This document shows positions 47,903 through 56,481 of a DNA stretch of 64,000 nt, one piece after another (the first letter of the stretch is position 1; every line of letters begins with the position of its first letter). Both the position numbers and the translations under genes were made by a program. A model generated the notes under the pieces. The model saw nothing but the letters and a program-made list of their open reading frames with translations, did no database searches and was not told the DNA's origin. This stretch comes from Filomicrobium insigne (GTDB lineage Bacteria; Pseudomonadota; Alphaproteobacteria; Rhizobiales; Hyphomicrobiaceae), in assembly GCF_900104305.1 (NCBI RefSeq), contig NZ_FNJC01000003.1, positions 652,010 to 716,009 of the forward strand. The letters are read 5' to 3'.

Positions 47903-48466
47903 ATGTGCCGGTTCGACATTAACGACGATCTCATGGCCCTATTTGAACTTGATCATCAGGTGCGCACGCCTGCCAGCGGAGCATACTGGGTAGCTCCGAA
48001 CGCCGTTGTGGTTGGCAATGTCGAAATCGGCGACGAAGCGAGCGTTTGGTTCGGTACCGTCATCCGGGGAGACAACGAGCCAATCCGTATCGGCGACCGT
48101 TCGAACATCCAGGATGGGTGCGTGCTGCACACCGATCCTGGATTTCCCATGACAATCGCATCCGACTGCACCATCGGACACATGGTTATGCTGCATGGGT
48201 GCACAATCGGCACCCGCAGCTTGATCGGCATCGGCTCGATCTTGCTCAATGGCTGTATTATCGGCGAAGGCAGTCTTATCGGTGCCAACACCCTCATTCC
48301 AGAAGGCAAAGTGATCCCGCCAAGATCTCTCGTGATGGGATCTCCCGGACGCGTTGTGCGGGAACTAAGCGAAGAAGACGTCGCGAAGTTCTCCCTCGCA
48401 GCCGAACGTTATGTGGAAAACTGGAAGCGCTTTTCGGATCGCATGAAGCCCCAAGCGGAAAGCTAA
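47903..48466 (+). CDS. Gamma carbonic anhydrase family protein
   Basis: 187-residue left-handed beta-helix protein of the gamma-CA group (PaaY/YrdA/CaiE-like). The metal-binding histidines appear in GCVLHTDPG, IGHMVMLHGCTIG. Hexapeptide repeats run from about residue 30 to 150 and a C-terminal helix follows. Many members are not active carbonic anhydrases, so bicarbonate function is uncertain. An ATG at 47933 (MALFELD) is an equally good start. An 8-bp hairpin GGAAAGCT/AGCTTTCC (48457-48476) covers the stop codon. Confidence 0.88.
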   Translation: MCRFDINDDLMALFELDHQVRTPASGAYWVAPNAVVVGNVEIGDEASVWFGTVIRGDNEPIRIGDRSNIQDGCVLHTDPGFPMTIASDCTIGHMVMLHGCTIGTRSLIGIGSILLNGCIIGEGSLIGANTLIPEGKVIPPRSLVMGSPGRVVRELSEEDVAKFSLAAERYVENWKRFSDRMKPQAES

Positions 48467-48499
48467 AAAGCTTTCCCGCCGGAGCAAATGATTTTGCGC

Positions 48500-49174
48500 T
48501 CAGTCACGGTCGGAACCGGAGTTACCCGACATCACCAACGGCTGATCCACCAGCATCTCCTCCAGTGACACCCAGACACGCGGGTTCACGTAAGACTGCC
48601 GCATAACGTACTGGTAGGGCGTCGAACTCCAGACGCGAACTTCAGACACCTTATTGTCGAGGATGTAGTCGCCCTGAGATGTCCGCGCGGTCAACACAGC
48701 GTGGCCATCACCATACTCGTCCCGAACAACCGTGATCAGAAGTGCGCTCGGCGGCCAGCCACGCTCGATCAAAATCTGCCGCTTCAGAAGCACATAATCT
48801 TCGCAGTCGCCGTACTTGTCAGGCAGGGTCCAATATTCCGTAACCCCGTAGATCTCCTGATCCGTCAGCGGCTGAATACGATCATTCACATACCTGTTGA
48901 CCTCATCAAGCTCGATGAGACGCTCTGGCGTTGCGGTAAGCCGCGTCTCGGCAATCCCGTGAGGTGCGCAATACTTCGGATTGGACTCGCAGAACCGTAC
49001 GAAACCGTAGGGTGGCTGAGCGGGACCGAAGATTTTCATGAAGGCGGGAGCGCGGTGCCCATAATAAGACGCGCTGGGCTTATGATGAGAGCCCGTAACC
49101 TGCTGACCCTGCGCTGGGCCACCAACGGCAGCGCACAGAACGGCCAACGTCAAAACGGTACCGACGCGCGTCAT
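48500..49174 (-). CDS. Bacterial transglutaminase-like cysteine peptidase (BTLCP)
   Basis: 224-residue exported protein of the DUF920/BTLCP family related to LapG. A signal peptide (VGTVLTLAVLCAAVGGPAQG) is followed by a domain with the catalytic triad Cys124 (KYGDCEDYVLL), His158 (YGDGHAVLTA) and Asp173 (YILDNKV). LapG cleaves surface adhesins under c-di-GMP control; the cognate LapD or adhesin is not in the window. It is adjacent to a PilZ gene on the same strand. Confidence 0.86.
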   Translation of the reverse strand: MTRVGTVLTLAVLCAAVGGPAQGQQVTGSHHKPSASYYGHRAPAFMKIFGPAQPPYGFVRFCESNPKYCAPHGIAETRLTATPERLIELDEVNRYVNDRIQPLTDQEIYGVTEYWTLPDKYGDCEDYVLLKRQILIERGWPPSALLITVVRDEYGDGHAVLTARTSQGDYILDNKVSEVRVWSSTPYQYVMRQSYVNPRVWVSLEEMLVDQPLVMSGNSGSDRD

Positions 49175-49331
49175 ACTCGATTACCCCCGCATACTCGTTT
49201 CATACTGACATACGCACTTGTCAGCGCAACCCTCACCAAGGCAACTGGCTGTTAATACCGGCTTGTGTGCTTGCCTCGTCACGCCGTTGCCAATCCCATT
49301 CTCAACAGTTTGGACATCATCAGGTTCCGCC

Positions 49332-49934
49332 CTACTGCGCTCCAAATTCAATGCCGATGCCCGTTCGGTGATGACGACGAACGGTGGCGCTTTGTCTGCC
49401 GACAGTCACAATTGACCCCAGCGGCGGACGCCACGTCGTGGCAAGCAAAGCCCCTGACACGGACATATCGATCAGCTCACATTCGACTTCGCGACCATCT
49501 TCCAGACGAAGCAACGCCGTGTTTCCAGACCGTCGGACACGCTCTTCCTTGCGCGCCTCGAAGTCCTCCAGTTCACTGCGGTTGATGAGCCACGTCAGCT
49601 TTGCGACAAGACGTTCGCGCTTATGGGCAGACAGGCTGCTTCGCAGGGCAAAGCCTCCCGCAAATGCGCGCACGACAACGCCCTCAAGAGCTCCGAGATG
49701 TTCGAAATAAACAACGATGCGCTCATTATTCTCCACGGCGGCGGCGCTCTTCACTGAAGCCCCGCCCACAGAGATATCCACAAGCTGGCAATCATGCTCG
49801 GTCTTGTCGGCACGCATAAAGCGCCCAGGCAACGACAGCATCACACGACGATACCTACGCCGCGTAGTTTCGCTGCCTGATCCGGGTTCACCCGCGAGGT
49901 GCCGCAGCACCAATTGTGCCGTAGTCGCTGACAT
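49332..49934 (-). CDS. Protein with two PilZ domains
   Basis: 200-residue protein with two PilZ-like barrels: the first has RRRYRRVMLSLPGRF and DISVGGASVKS (residues ~24-62), the second EERVRRSGNTALLRLEDG and DMSVSGALLAT (residues ~130-167). The R-x3-R and D/N-x-S-x2-G c-di-GMP motifs are recognisable in both, better in the first. It is therefore a likely c-di-GMP receptor of unknown output, cytoplasmic. It precedes the BTLCP gene by ~160 bases. Confidence 0.85.
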   Translation of the reverse strand: MSATTAQLVLRHLAGEPGSGSETTRRRYRRVMLSLPGRFMRADKTEHDCQLVDISVGGASVKSAAAVENNERIVVYFEHLGALEGVVVRAFAGGFALRSSLSAHKRERLVAKLTWLINRSELEDFEARKEERVRRSGNTALLRLEDGREVECELIDMSVSGALLATTWRPPLGSIVTVGRQSATVRRHHRTGIGIEFGAQ

Positions 49935-50112
49935 ATGCGCACCTTCTCACCGCCTGCCCGCACGCGCTGGCAGACGCCGCGTTTCGTACTGAGACACCAA
50001 GTGCTCAGAACATCGCTGAGGATTATGCGGTAGAGGCCGTTAACGTTAGGCTAACGTCCCGTCCAAATATGAAACAGTCAGGAGGTGGCAGAATCACGGC
50101 ATGCGAACGTCG

Positions 50113-50760
50113 TTAAGTTTCAGTTCCCCGTGTCAAGAGCCCGCCATCATAAACGCGGAATTGGCGTCGGTCCTGCCGAACGATCCGAGCATTGCGCACA
50201 TGAGAAAAAAACGGAGGTGGATCTTCTGCGGGCGGAGAAAACTCCGGTAGTTTTAATGAAACCGGCTGTTCAGGGCTAATAATTCGAACATCAATCAGAC
50301 GTTGACGAACCAACGGCTCTTGTCCAAGCCAGGCTGGAGGGTTGATGCAACTTCCGGCTCCAAGCAACCTATCGATCGAACCCTGAGTATGAACCAAGGG
50401 CATCACAACAAACTCAAAGCTCGCCTTTCGTCCGCGGCTACAGAGGGCCTCCGTAGCGATAACCGCAACTGAACCGGAGCGCATGACCTCTGAGAGTTTA
50501 CTCATCACGGTCCCGCGTTCGAGCCCTATCCAGTGATGAAAGAAATTTGCTCCGCGGAATTCCTTGCCGAACTGCTCCGTAAGTCGCGTGCCCGCCAGCC
50601 TGTAGCGCAAGTTGCCTTCATCCACAGCTTCCAGAATAAATGTCTCTGGCAGCAAATGTGATATGCGCGAAGGCTCGATCTCAAATCGCCGGGGGGCGAT
50701 ACGATCTCCCCTTACCTCGTTCCAATACCGATACAAATTACGGCTAGTCGAATGTCGCAT
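50113..50760 (-). CDS. PAS domain (PAS_5) protein
   Basis: 215-residue protein of the alphaproteobacterial PAS_5 group: NLYRYWNEVRGDRIAPRRFE, LLPETFILEAVDEGNLRYRL, AGTRLTEQFGKEFRGANFFH and KASFEFVVMPLVH are typical. No output domain is attached; the C-terminus is Pro-rich. Similar stand-alone proteins are usually annotated as PAS-domain proteins with no known ligand or partner. Confidence 0.82.
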   Translation of the reverse strand: MRHSTSRNLYRYWNEVRGDRIAPRRFEIEPSRISHLLPETFILEAVDEGNLRYRLAGTRLTEQFGKEFRGANFFHHWIGLERGTVMSKLSEVMRSGSVAVIATEALCSRGRKASFEFVVMPLVHTQGSIDRLLGAGSCINPPAWLGQEPLVRQRLIDVRIISPEQPVSLKLPEFSPPAEDPPPFFSHVRNARIVRQDRRQFRVYDGGLLTRGTET

Positions 50761-51103
50761 TGCTCTCGCGGGCCCCGAACGATGGGTCGACCGCCAAACG
50801 CGGACAGACCAGTCAAAGCTATTTCAATCACTGTCCAGAAACGGGACGATTTACCGCCCATAACCGGGTATAGCCTTGATTGAGCACCTTCCATGCCAGC
50901 CGCCGCACTACAGCGAAAAGAGGCCCGCACCCCGAACAACACTTGTCTAATCTTGCCTAATAAGGAACGAGGACCAGATAGGGTCCGACGCGCCGCGTTC
51001 AACTCCGGTACAACTAAGGGGATTAGCTTGTCCAAGGCGCGGGCTGGCTGTAACGCTTCAAAGCTCGCGACACGTAAAACGGCCCCCGCGAAAGGAACTT
51101 TAA
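50761..51103. other. Divergent intergenic region between the PAS_5 and rhomboid genes
   Basis: 343 bases with no convincing ORF, RNA or repeat. It must hold the two divergent promoters, which I cannot locate with confidence. Confidence 0.4.
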
Positions 51104-51832
51104 GTGCGATATCACCAGCCAATCTTCAACGTCCCAAACTCAGTGCTGGCGCTCATCGCGATTTTCATTGCGGTCCATATCGTACGGCAGATGTTGCCTG
51201 TGGATCAGGAAGAATGGCTGACCGTCGCCATGGCCTTCGTTCCTGCGCGCTACTCAGGCTACGCCGCAGAGTTGCCGGGTGGGGAAATCGCTTCCATCAC
51301 GTCGTTCCTTACGCACATGCTTGTCCATGGCGATGTCACCCATCTGATGTTTAACTCGGCGTGGTTTCTGGCTTTTGGAGGCGCAATCGCTCTGCGTATC
51401 GGCGGACCCCGCTTTCTTGCCTTCACAGCTTTTACGGGCGTCATCGGTGCATTAACGTTTTTAGCGTTCCACTTTGGTGAACTGGTTCCCGTCGTCGGAG
51501 CCTCCGGAGCCGTCTCGGGAATGATGGGGGGCGTCATGCGCTTCCTGTTTTCCGCGATCGACCGGCACAATTTCGCAGCTCTGCGCGAGGCTCCCCACAG
51601 CGTCCCGCTAATGAGCTTGAACCAAGCCCTAACGGACAAACGCGTTATTGCCGTCACCGCAATCTGGCTTCTGCTTAACGCTCTCAGCGTCCTTGGTATA
51701 CCTGGCGTCGACAGCGGCGGTGGCATCGCCTGGGAAGCGCACGTGGGTGGCTACGCGGCGGGCTTCTTGTGCTTTGGCTTCTTCGACAACCGCGCGCCTA
51801 CGAGTAGGCCCCGCCCCTATCTCGTCAACTGA
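51104..51832 (+). CDS. Rhomboid family intramembrane serine protease
   Basis: 242-residue polytopic protein. The catalytic serine is Ser134 in VGASGAVSGMMGG and the catalytic His is His213 in EAHVGGYAAGF; the HxxxN-type segment HGDVTHLMFNSAWF is in the second span. It starts at GTG 51104 with AAAGGA upstream. About six membrane segments. It cuts transmembrane helices; the substrate is unknown. Confidence 0.92.
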   Translation: MRYHQPIFNVPNSVLALIAIFIAVHIVRQMLPVDQEEWLTVAMAFVPARYSGYAAELPGGEIASITSFLTHMLVHGDVTHLMFNSAWFLAFGGAIALRIGGPRFLAFTAFTGVIGALTFLAFHFGELVPVVGASGAVSGMMGGVMRFLFSAIDRHNFAALREAPHSVPLMSLNQALTDKRVIAVTAIWLLLNALSVLGIPGVDSGGGIAWEAHVGGYAAGFLCFGFFDNRAPTSRPRPYLVN

Positions 51833-51992
51833 CGCTTGCGACTTTTGTCGTATCGTCGCACCATGCACCTCCGGAGGGAACCAGGGCGTTCCGTTAACTG
51901 ACGGAACGCACCGACCGGGTTTGCAGTCTTGCCATATGCAACAAATTACAAAAGGCAAGGGCGGCGACCCATTGAATTGGAGGTGCCTGTAA

Positions 51993-52424
51993 ATGAACGT
52001 AGCCGCAGTTTTAAAGGCCAAAGGCCGTGCTGTAGCAGTGGCCGGAGCAGACACAACACTGCTGGAGATTGCCTCTCAACTCGCTGCTAAGCGAATTGGT
52101 GCTCTCGTCATCGTCAATGACGACAACACTGTAATCGGAATCATTTCCGAACGCGACATCGTTCGAGCCATAGCCGCGTCAGGCGAAGGAGTACTTCGCG
52201 CGCCGGTTTCCACTGTTATGACCAAGAGCGTCGTAACTTGCGAAGAGAGCGTTACCCTCGACGAATTAATGGGCATGATGACCAAGGGTCGTTTCCGTCA
52301 CGCTCCAGTCGTCATGAATGGAGAACTCGTCGGAGTCGTGTCCATTGGCGACGTCGTAAAACACCATCTCGCCGAGGTAGAAATGCAAGTGTCAGCAATG
52401 CAGGGATATCTGGCCACCGGCTGA
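51993..52424 (+). CDS. CBS-domain pair protein
   Basis: 143-residue protein made of two CBS motifs: IASQLAAKRIGALVIVNDDN...IGIISERDIVRAI and ESVTLDELMGMMTKGRFRHA...LVGVVSIGDVVKHH. Stand-alone CBS pairs bind adenine nucleotides and sense energy state. The start has GGAGG upstream (TTGGAGGTGCCTGTAA). A GC-rich hairpin follows. No partner is evident. Confidence 0.92.
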   Translation: MNVAAVLKAKGRAVAVAGADTTLLEIASQLAAKRIGALVIVNDDNTVIGIISERDIVRAIAASGEGVLRAPVSTVMTKSVVTCEESVTLDELMGMMTKGRFRHAPVVMNGELVGVVSIGDVVKHHLAEVEMQVSAMQGYLATG

Positions 52425-52443
52425 AATGCTTCGGATTAATTAT

Positions 52444-52473
52444 TCTGGCCGGTGGCGTAAGGCACCGGCCAGA
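52444..52473. terminator. Hairpin between convergent CBS and patatin genes
   Basis: Perfect 11-bp stem TCTGGCCGGTG / CACCGGCCAGA with an 8-nt loop, 20 bases after the CBS stop and 18 before the patatin stop. The tail lacks a T-run on the plus strand; on the minus strand it is followed by an AT-rich stretch. Confidence 0.65.
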
Positions 52474-52491
52474 TCTACGACAGGTCCGATG

Positions 52492-53457
52492 TTATGCGAC
52501 CCCAGCCTTGAGGCGACCGAGCTGACGTCGCACAGAAATTTCCTGACGTATTGTTTCCAACTCGCGTTCCGCCGCGAGCCGTCCGAGATCAATAAGTTCG
52601 GAGGCGCGGTGAAAATCAAACAGATTGAAGCCATACAAACGCGGGCTGATCATCGCATCCGGCGGATCGCCAGCCAGCCGGGAGCGCGCAATGCGATCCT
52701 GAACGATGTTGAAAGCATCGACCATAACCGTAGAAATCCCCGGAACGCTTTTGTCGCCTTTTCCGAAGATCTGCCGCTGCAGCAGCCTGCGCGCACCAAA
52801 GCCATTGGAAAAACTGCGCGGGGCGATATCCGCGAGAGGCTCCGCCTCTTCGTCCTCGACCACCTCAGAAAGATCAAACTGAGCGGCGGTCGTCCCACGG
52901 CTCGACAGGTCGAAATTCAGATTAACGGCGATGACATAGCGCGCGCCCAGCGCCCGGCAAACAGAAACCGGAACAGGATTGACTAACGCACCATCAAACA
53001 GCCAACGCCCATTGAGTTTGACCGGCTTAAGAACGCCTGGAAGTGCATAAGAGGCCCGAACCGCATCTCCAAGTTCTCCACGAGACAGCCAAATTTCATG
53101 ACCCGTCCCGATCTCCGTGGCAACTGCTGTAAATTTACAATCGAGGTCTTCGATACGCACATCGCCGAAAACCTTTTTCAATCGCGAATTGAGCCGTGTT
53201 CCAGAGATGAGACCCGTACCCGCCAGATTGAAATCAAGGAAATTCCAAACACCCCGAACGGTCAGCCCTCGGGCCATGTCCTCGAGATCGTCAAGGTGGC
53301 CCGCCGCATAGCAGCCCCCGACAACAGCTCCGATAGAAGTGCCTGCGATGATGTCAGGTTCGATACCGGCAGCGCTGAGAGCTCGGATCACGCCAATATG
53401 CGACCAGCCGCGTGCGGCACCGCCGCCAAGGGCCAAACCGATCTTGCCGTACTCCAT
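52492..53457 (-). CDS. Patatin-like phospholipase (RssA type)
   Basis: 321-residue patatin-domain protein. The oxyanion loop GLALGGGAARGWSH, the nucleophile Ser41 in GTSIGAVVGG and the catalytic Asp in LFDGALVNPVP are present (Asp-Gly-Ala in place of Asp-Gly-Gly). The ATG at 53457 is chosen because the family core starts at residue 5; an upstream start is possible. A C-terminal helical extension follows. Cytoplasmic lipid acyl hydrolase of unknown substrate, downstream of hisI on the same strand. Confidence 0.9.
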   Translation of the reverse strand: MEYGKIGLALGGGAARGWSHIGVIRALSAAGIEPDIIAGTSIGAVVGGCYAAGHLDDLEDMARGLTVRGVWNFLDFNLAGTGLISGTRLNSRLKKVFGDVRIEDLDCKFTAVATEIGTGHEIWLSRGELGDAVRASYALPGVLKPVKLNGRWLFDGALVNPVPVSVCRALGARYVIAVNLNFDLSSRGTTAAQFDLSEVVEDEEAEPLADIAPRSFSNGFGARRLLQRQIFGKGDKSVPGISTVMVDAFNIVQDRIARSRLAGDPPDAMISPRLYGFNLFDFHRASELIDLGRLAAERELETIRQEISVRRQLGRLKAGVA

Positions 53458-53666
53458 AAAACGTCTCCAGAGCCTACAGCTACCGTGTTCGTCTCCCGTT
53501 CTGCTGCTTTGGGCACGACAAACCGTCTGAGTACCGAGTTGATGCAAGCAAAACGGAGGTACTAATCGAGATTAAGCACAATACCGCAATAAGATTAACG
53601 CAGCGCTAGTCCGCATCAACCATAGCCCCTAAACGCACCCTCTCAAGATTTTGCCTTCCACACAGA

Positions 53667-54125
53667 TCATTTTCCTTCAGGTTTGCTATAAATTGTCTCA
53701 GGATCGAACAATCGGGTGTCATCGCTCGGAACGAGTTTAACGCCGGACTCAGACTCGAAAACGACGCGCCGGTAAAAACAGGTCCGTCGCCCCGTGTGGC
53801 AAGCCGCCCCATGCCCTTCGATCCGCACCTGCATCCAGATAACGTCTTGGTCGCAATCCGTTCGCATCTCAATAATTTGAAGCCGGTTGCCGCTATCTTC
53901 GCCTTTTTTCCAGAGGCGTCCTCGGGATCGGCTCCAGAAATGTGCTATTCCCGTCTCGAGGGACAGCTGCAGAGCTTCCGCGTTCATGAAGGCAAACATT
54001 AGAACCTGCCCAGTGTCCGCGTCTGTGACGATGGCCGGGATGACGCCGGCGCCGTCAAAACGCGGCTGAAATGCCAGCCCCTCCTCCAAGTCGCTTTTGT
54101 CCTCGCCAGGACCCATTAGAGACAT
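53667..54125 (-). CDS. hisI: Phosphoribosyl-AMP cyclohydrolase
   Basis: 152-residue monofunctional HisI, which opens the purine ring of phosphoribosyl-AMP in histidine synthesis. Metal and substrate residues are in [13 protein letters not shown] and [33 protein letters not shown] is the other conserved block. No HisE domain is fused. It is divergent from the NifU-like gene by ~150 bases; folE, often found here in related genomes, is absent from the window. Confidence 0.95.
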   Translation of the reverse strand: MSLMGPGEDKSDLEEGLAFQPRFDGAGVIPAIVTDADTGQVLMFAFMNAEALQLSLETGIAHFWSRSRGRLWKKGEDSGNRLQIIEMRTDCDQDVIWMQVRIEGHGAACHTGRRTCFYRRVVFESESGVKLVPSDDTRLFDPETIYSKPEGK

Positions 54126-54274
54126 AACCGCTTCCCTCCGCCTTGACCGGCACTACATACAGGAGGAACCCGCAAATTGACCCGCCAAGAGTCAACCTGC
54201 ACCATCTCCTATATAGTGATTGAATTGGGCGGGAGGACTAATCCTCCGCCATCGGCGTAGCCGAAGGGACTTCT

Positions 54275-54757
54275 ATGGCCGACCTCGATGAAATTTACCA
54301 CACGCGGATCCTCGAACTCGCCGCAGCAATACCGCGCACCGAACGCCTCGCGGATCCTGACGCACGGGCATCCGCGCACTCAAAGCTGTGCGGCTCCACG
54401 ATCGATGTCGACGTGAAGTTATCCGATGGCCGTGTCGTCGACTTCGGGCAAACGGTGAAAGCCTGTCTTCTGGGACAAGCCGCCGCCTCCGTCGTTGGAC
54501 GAGAAATTATCGGCACCCCAATCGAGGAGTTTACGGACATCGCGGACACCATGCGCCGCATGCTCAAGGAGGACGGCCCTCCTCCCCAGGGGCGCTGGGC
54601 CGACCTTGCTGTTCTGGAACCGGTGCGTGACTACAAAGCGCGGCACGCGTCAACACTGCTTGTCTTCGATGCCTTACGCAAAGCCATCAATGAAGCCGAA
54701 GGCGAACATGGAAAGTCTGGTGAGCAGCCGACAACGGCAGCCACAACGGAGACCTAA
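54275..54757 (+). CDS. NifU-like Fe-S scaffold family protein (third cysteine replaced)
   Basis: 160-residue IscU/SufU-like protein. The first two cluster cysteines are Cys39 (HSKLCGSTIDVDV) and Cys64 (GQTVKACLLGQAAAS). At the third position (KARHASTLLVFDAL, His124-Ala125) the usual cysteine is Ala, so classical [2Fe-2S] scaffolding by three cysteines is not possible. Variants like this are widespread in alphaproteobacteria upstream of yidD. yidD follows after 5 bases, suggesting one transcript. Fe-S carrier or accessory function is inferred only. Confidence 0.88.
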   Translation: MADLDEIYHTRILELAAAIPRTERLADPDARASAHSKLCGSTIDVDVKLSDGRVVDFGQTVKACLLGQAAASVVGREIIGTPIEEFTDIADTMRRMLKEDGPPPQGRWADLAVLEPVRDYKARHASTLLVFDALRKAINEAEGEHGKSGEQPTTAATTET

Positions 54758-54762
54758 TCCGA

Positions 54763-55155
54763 TTGAACACTTGTAAGCAGCACGATCACAGCCCTAACAC
54801 CCCTACCGACAGAAGGTCAGGTTGGGCAGGCCTGCTGCTGAAAGCGCCGATCCACGCCTACCGCTATACCTTCAAAGCGTTCTTCGGCTGGCATTGTCGA
54901 CATTTGCCGACATGCTCCGAATACGCACTAGAAGCAATCGATCGTAATGGCGCTTGGCGCGGCTTTTGGCTGACTCTATCTCGCCTGGCCCGCTGCCGGC
55001 CGGGCGGATCTGCCGGCTACGATCCGGTGCCGGACATTTCCACCGAACGCCATCCATTTGCGCCATGGAGATACGGCCGCTGGACGGGCGCTCATATGGA
55101 GGAGCAGTGGACCAGCCCAACGGAGTCGCTATCCCGGCCACACCGGAACGACTAG
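54763..55155 (+). CDS. yidD: Membrane protein insertion efficiency factor YidD
   Basis: 130-residue YidD-type protein, an amphipathic membrane-associated factor that assists YidC. The conserved core is LKAPIHAYRYTFKAFFGWHC, the cysteine-containing RHLPTCSEYALEAIDRNG, and RLARCRPGGSAGYDPVP. The start is TTG at 54763, 5 bases after the scaffold gene. The C-terminal ~35 residues are variable. Its stop overlaps that of the Sel1-like gene on the other strand by 4 bases. Confidence 0.92.
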   Translation: MNTCKQHDHSPNTPTDRRSGWAGLLLKAPIHAYRYTFKAFFGWHCRHLPTCSEYALEAIDRNGAWRGFWLTLSRLARCRPGGSAGYDPVPDISTERHPFAPWRYGRWTGAHMEEQWTSPTESLSRPHRND

Positions 55156-56417
55156 TTGGTTGCCTCCAGCGTGGCCAACCGTTCTCTCGCGGCGACAACC
55201 CCATTTTCAGAGGCCTGCGCATACCAGAAGCGCGCACGCGCTGCATCACCCGTCAGACCGACTGCGCCGCGAGCAGCAAGCTGAAGCGGATCAAACGTTT
55301 CGCCTAAGGCATACGCGCCCTCCGCGACACCGCTCTCCGCAGCCATTTCAAACAAGAGCCGTGCACCGCTGATGTCTCCAGCTTGCAAAAGGCCACGGCC
55401 CCTTGCCAGCAATGCCTGTGCGCGCTGAGGATCAAGACTGCGGGTCACCTCAGTCGGTTTGACCTTGAGAATAAAGCGCGGCGAACCGATCGGCTGGGCC
55501 GACATGTCGAAAAGTTCGGCTGTTACAGTGACATCGCCAGCCCCGCCCGGCGGCACGATAATGCGAGCACCATCCAGGCTATCCGGTGAAAGAACCCAGC
55601 TGTTATCTCCGCTCGGCATAGCGCCTGCCACATTGTAGTCCGGGGGCAAGCCACGCAGCACAATCGCCGCGACTTCGCCAGTACCATGAGCCGGACTAAG
55701 TTCAATCGGCAGACGCACTTCATCACCAGCATCAGCGGCGATCGCAGTCTCATCCCGCTGCGCTAAGACGGTCATCTCAGAGTTAGCGTTCTCCGCACGA
55801 GGCTCCGCTGACATATTCGCCGCATTTGCGCCGACCAAGCTGAACGCCGCAATGGTAAAGCGACCGACACCCTCAACGACAGGATCTTGGACGGACGCCG
55901 CCTTCATTGGTGGCGCTTCACTTGCTGCTGGATTTGACATTATGGAAGACAACTCAATCCCAGCTTGTTCGAGCCCACTAATCAGTGTCGGCTCGTACAC
56001 AAACGTAGCCCCCGCACACACGACAACAATAGCCAAACCGGCGGCAATAAGCGGCCAACGTCGCGACCGAACAACCTGATCCGTTACAGCTTCGACAACG
56101 ACCAATTCCCCTTTACTAGGCTCGCGCTCGGAGTTGATGTCGTTCACCGCGGATGATGATGAAACGTCGATGGAACTCATTTCATGCCAGGGAGCGACAC
56201 CAACGAACTCGCCAACGAGTTCGCCGTCCTCAATATCCGAAGTCTCTCGTTCCTCATCATTGCGCGAGGCCTGCGCAGCAACCTTCATACGAGCCTCACG
56301 CAATACCTGCATGGGATCGGAACGGATACACTCATCGCCGAGCGGGTCCACGGCGTCGAGCCGGCGTAAGAGCGCCTTGATCGAGCTGTCTTGTGATGTC
56401 CCTGACGAATAACTCAT
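55152..56417 (-). CDS. Membrane-anchored Sel1-like repeat protein
   Basis: 421-residue protein with an acidic, Ser-rich cytoplasmic N-terminus (~130 residues), one membrane span (WPLIAAGLAIVVVCAGATFV, near 122), a long periplasmic Ala/Glu-rich segment, and C-terminal TPR/Sel1-like repeats (ALLARGRGLLQAGDISGARL, LFEMAAESGVAEGAYALGET, ARFWYAQASENGVVAARERL). ATG 56417 has GGGGAAG upstream. It sits just downstream of the TAXI gene on the same strand, so the pair may act together. No specific family assigned. Confidence 0.7.
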   Translation of the reverse strand: MSYSSGTSQDSSIKALLRRLDAVDPLGDECIRSDPMQVLREARMKVAAQASRNDEERETSDIEDGELVGEFVGVAPWHEMSSIDVSSSSAVNDINSEREPSKGELVVVEAVTDQVVRSRRWPLIAAGLAIVVVCAGATFVYEPTLISGLEQAGIELSSIMSNPAASEAPPMKAASVQDPVVEGVGRFTIAAFSLVGANAANMSAEPRAENANSEMTVLAQRDETAIAADAGDEVRLPIELSPAHGTGEVAAIVLRGLPPDYNVAGAMPSGDNSWVLSPDSLDGARIIVPPGGAGDVTVTAELFDMSAQPIGSPRFILKVKPTEVTRSLDPQRAQALLARGRGLLQAGDISGARLLFEMAAESGVAEGAYALGETFDPLQLAARGAVGLTGDAARARFWYAQASENGVVAARERLATLEATN

Positions 56418-56481
56418 GTACTTCCCCAGTCTTTGGTAATTGCACCTCGAACCAAGCTCGAGCGCATTGCGGACAACCCGG

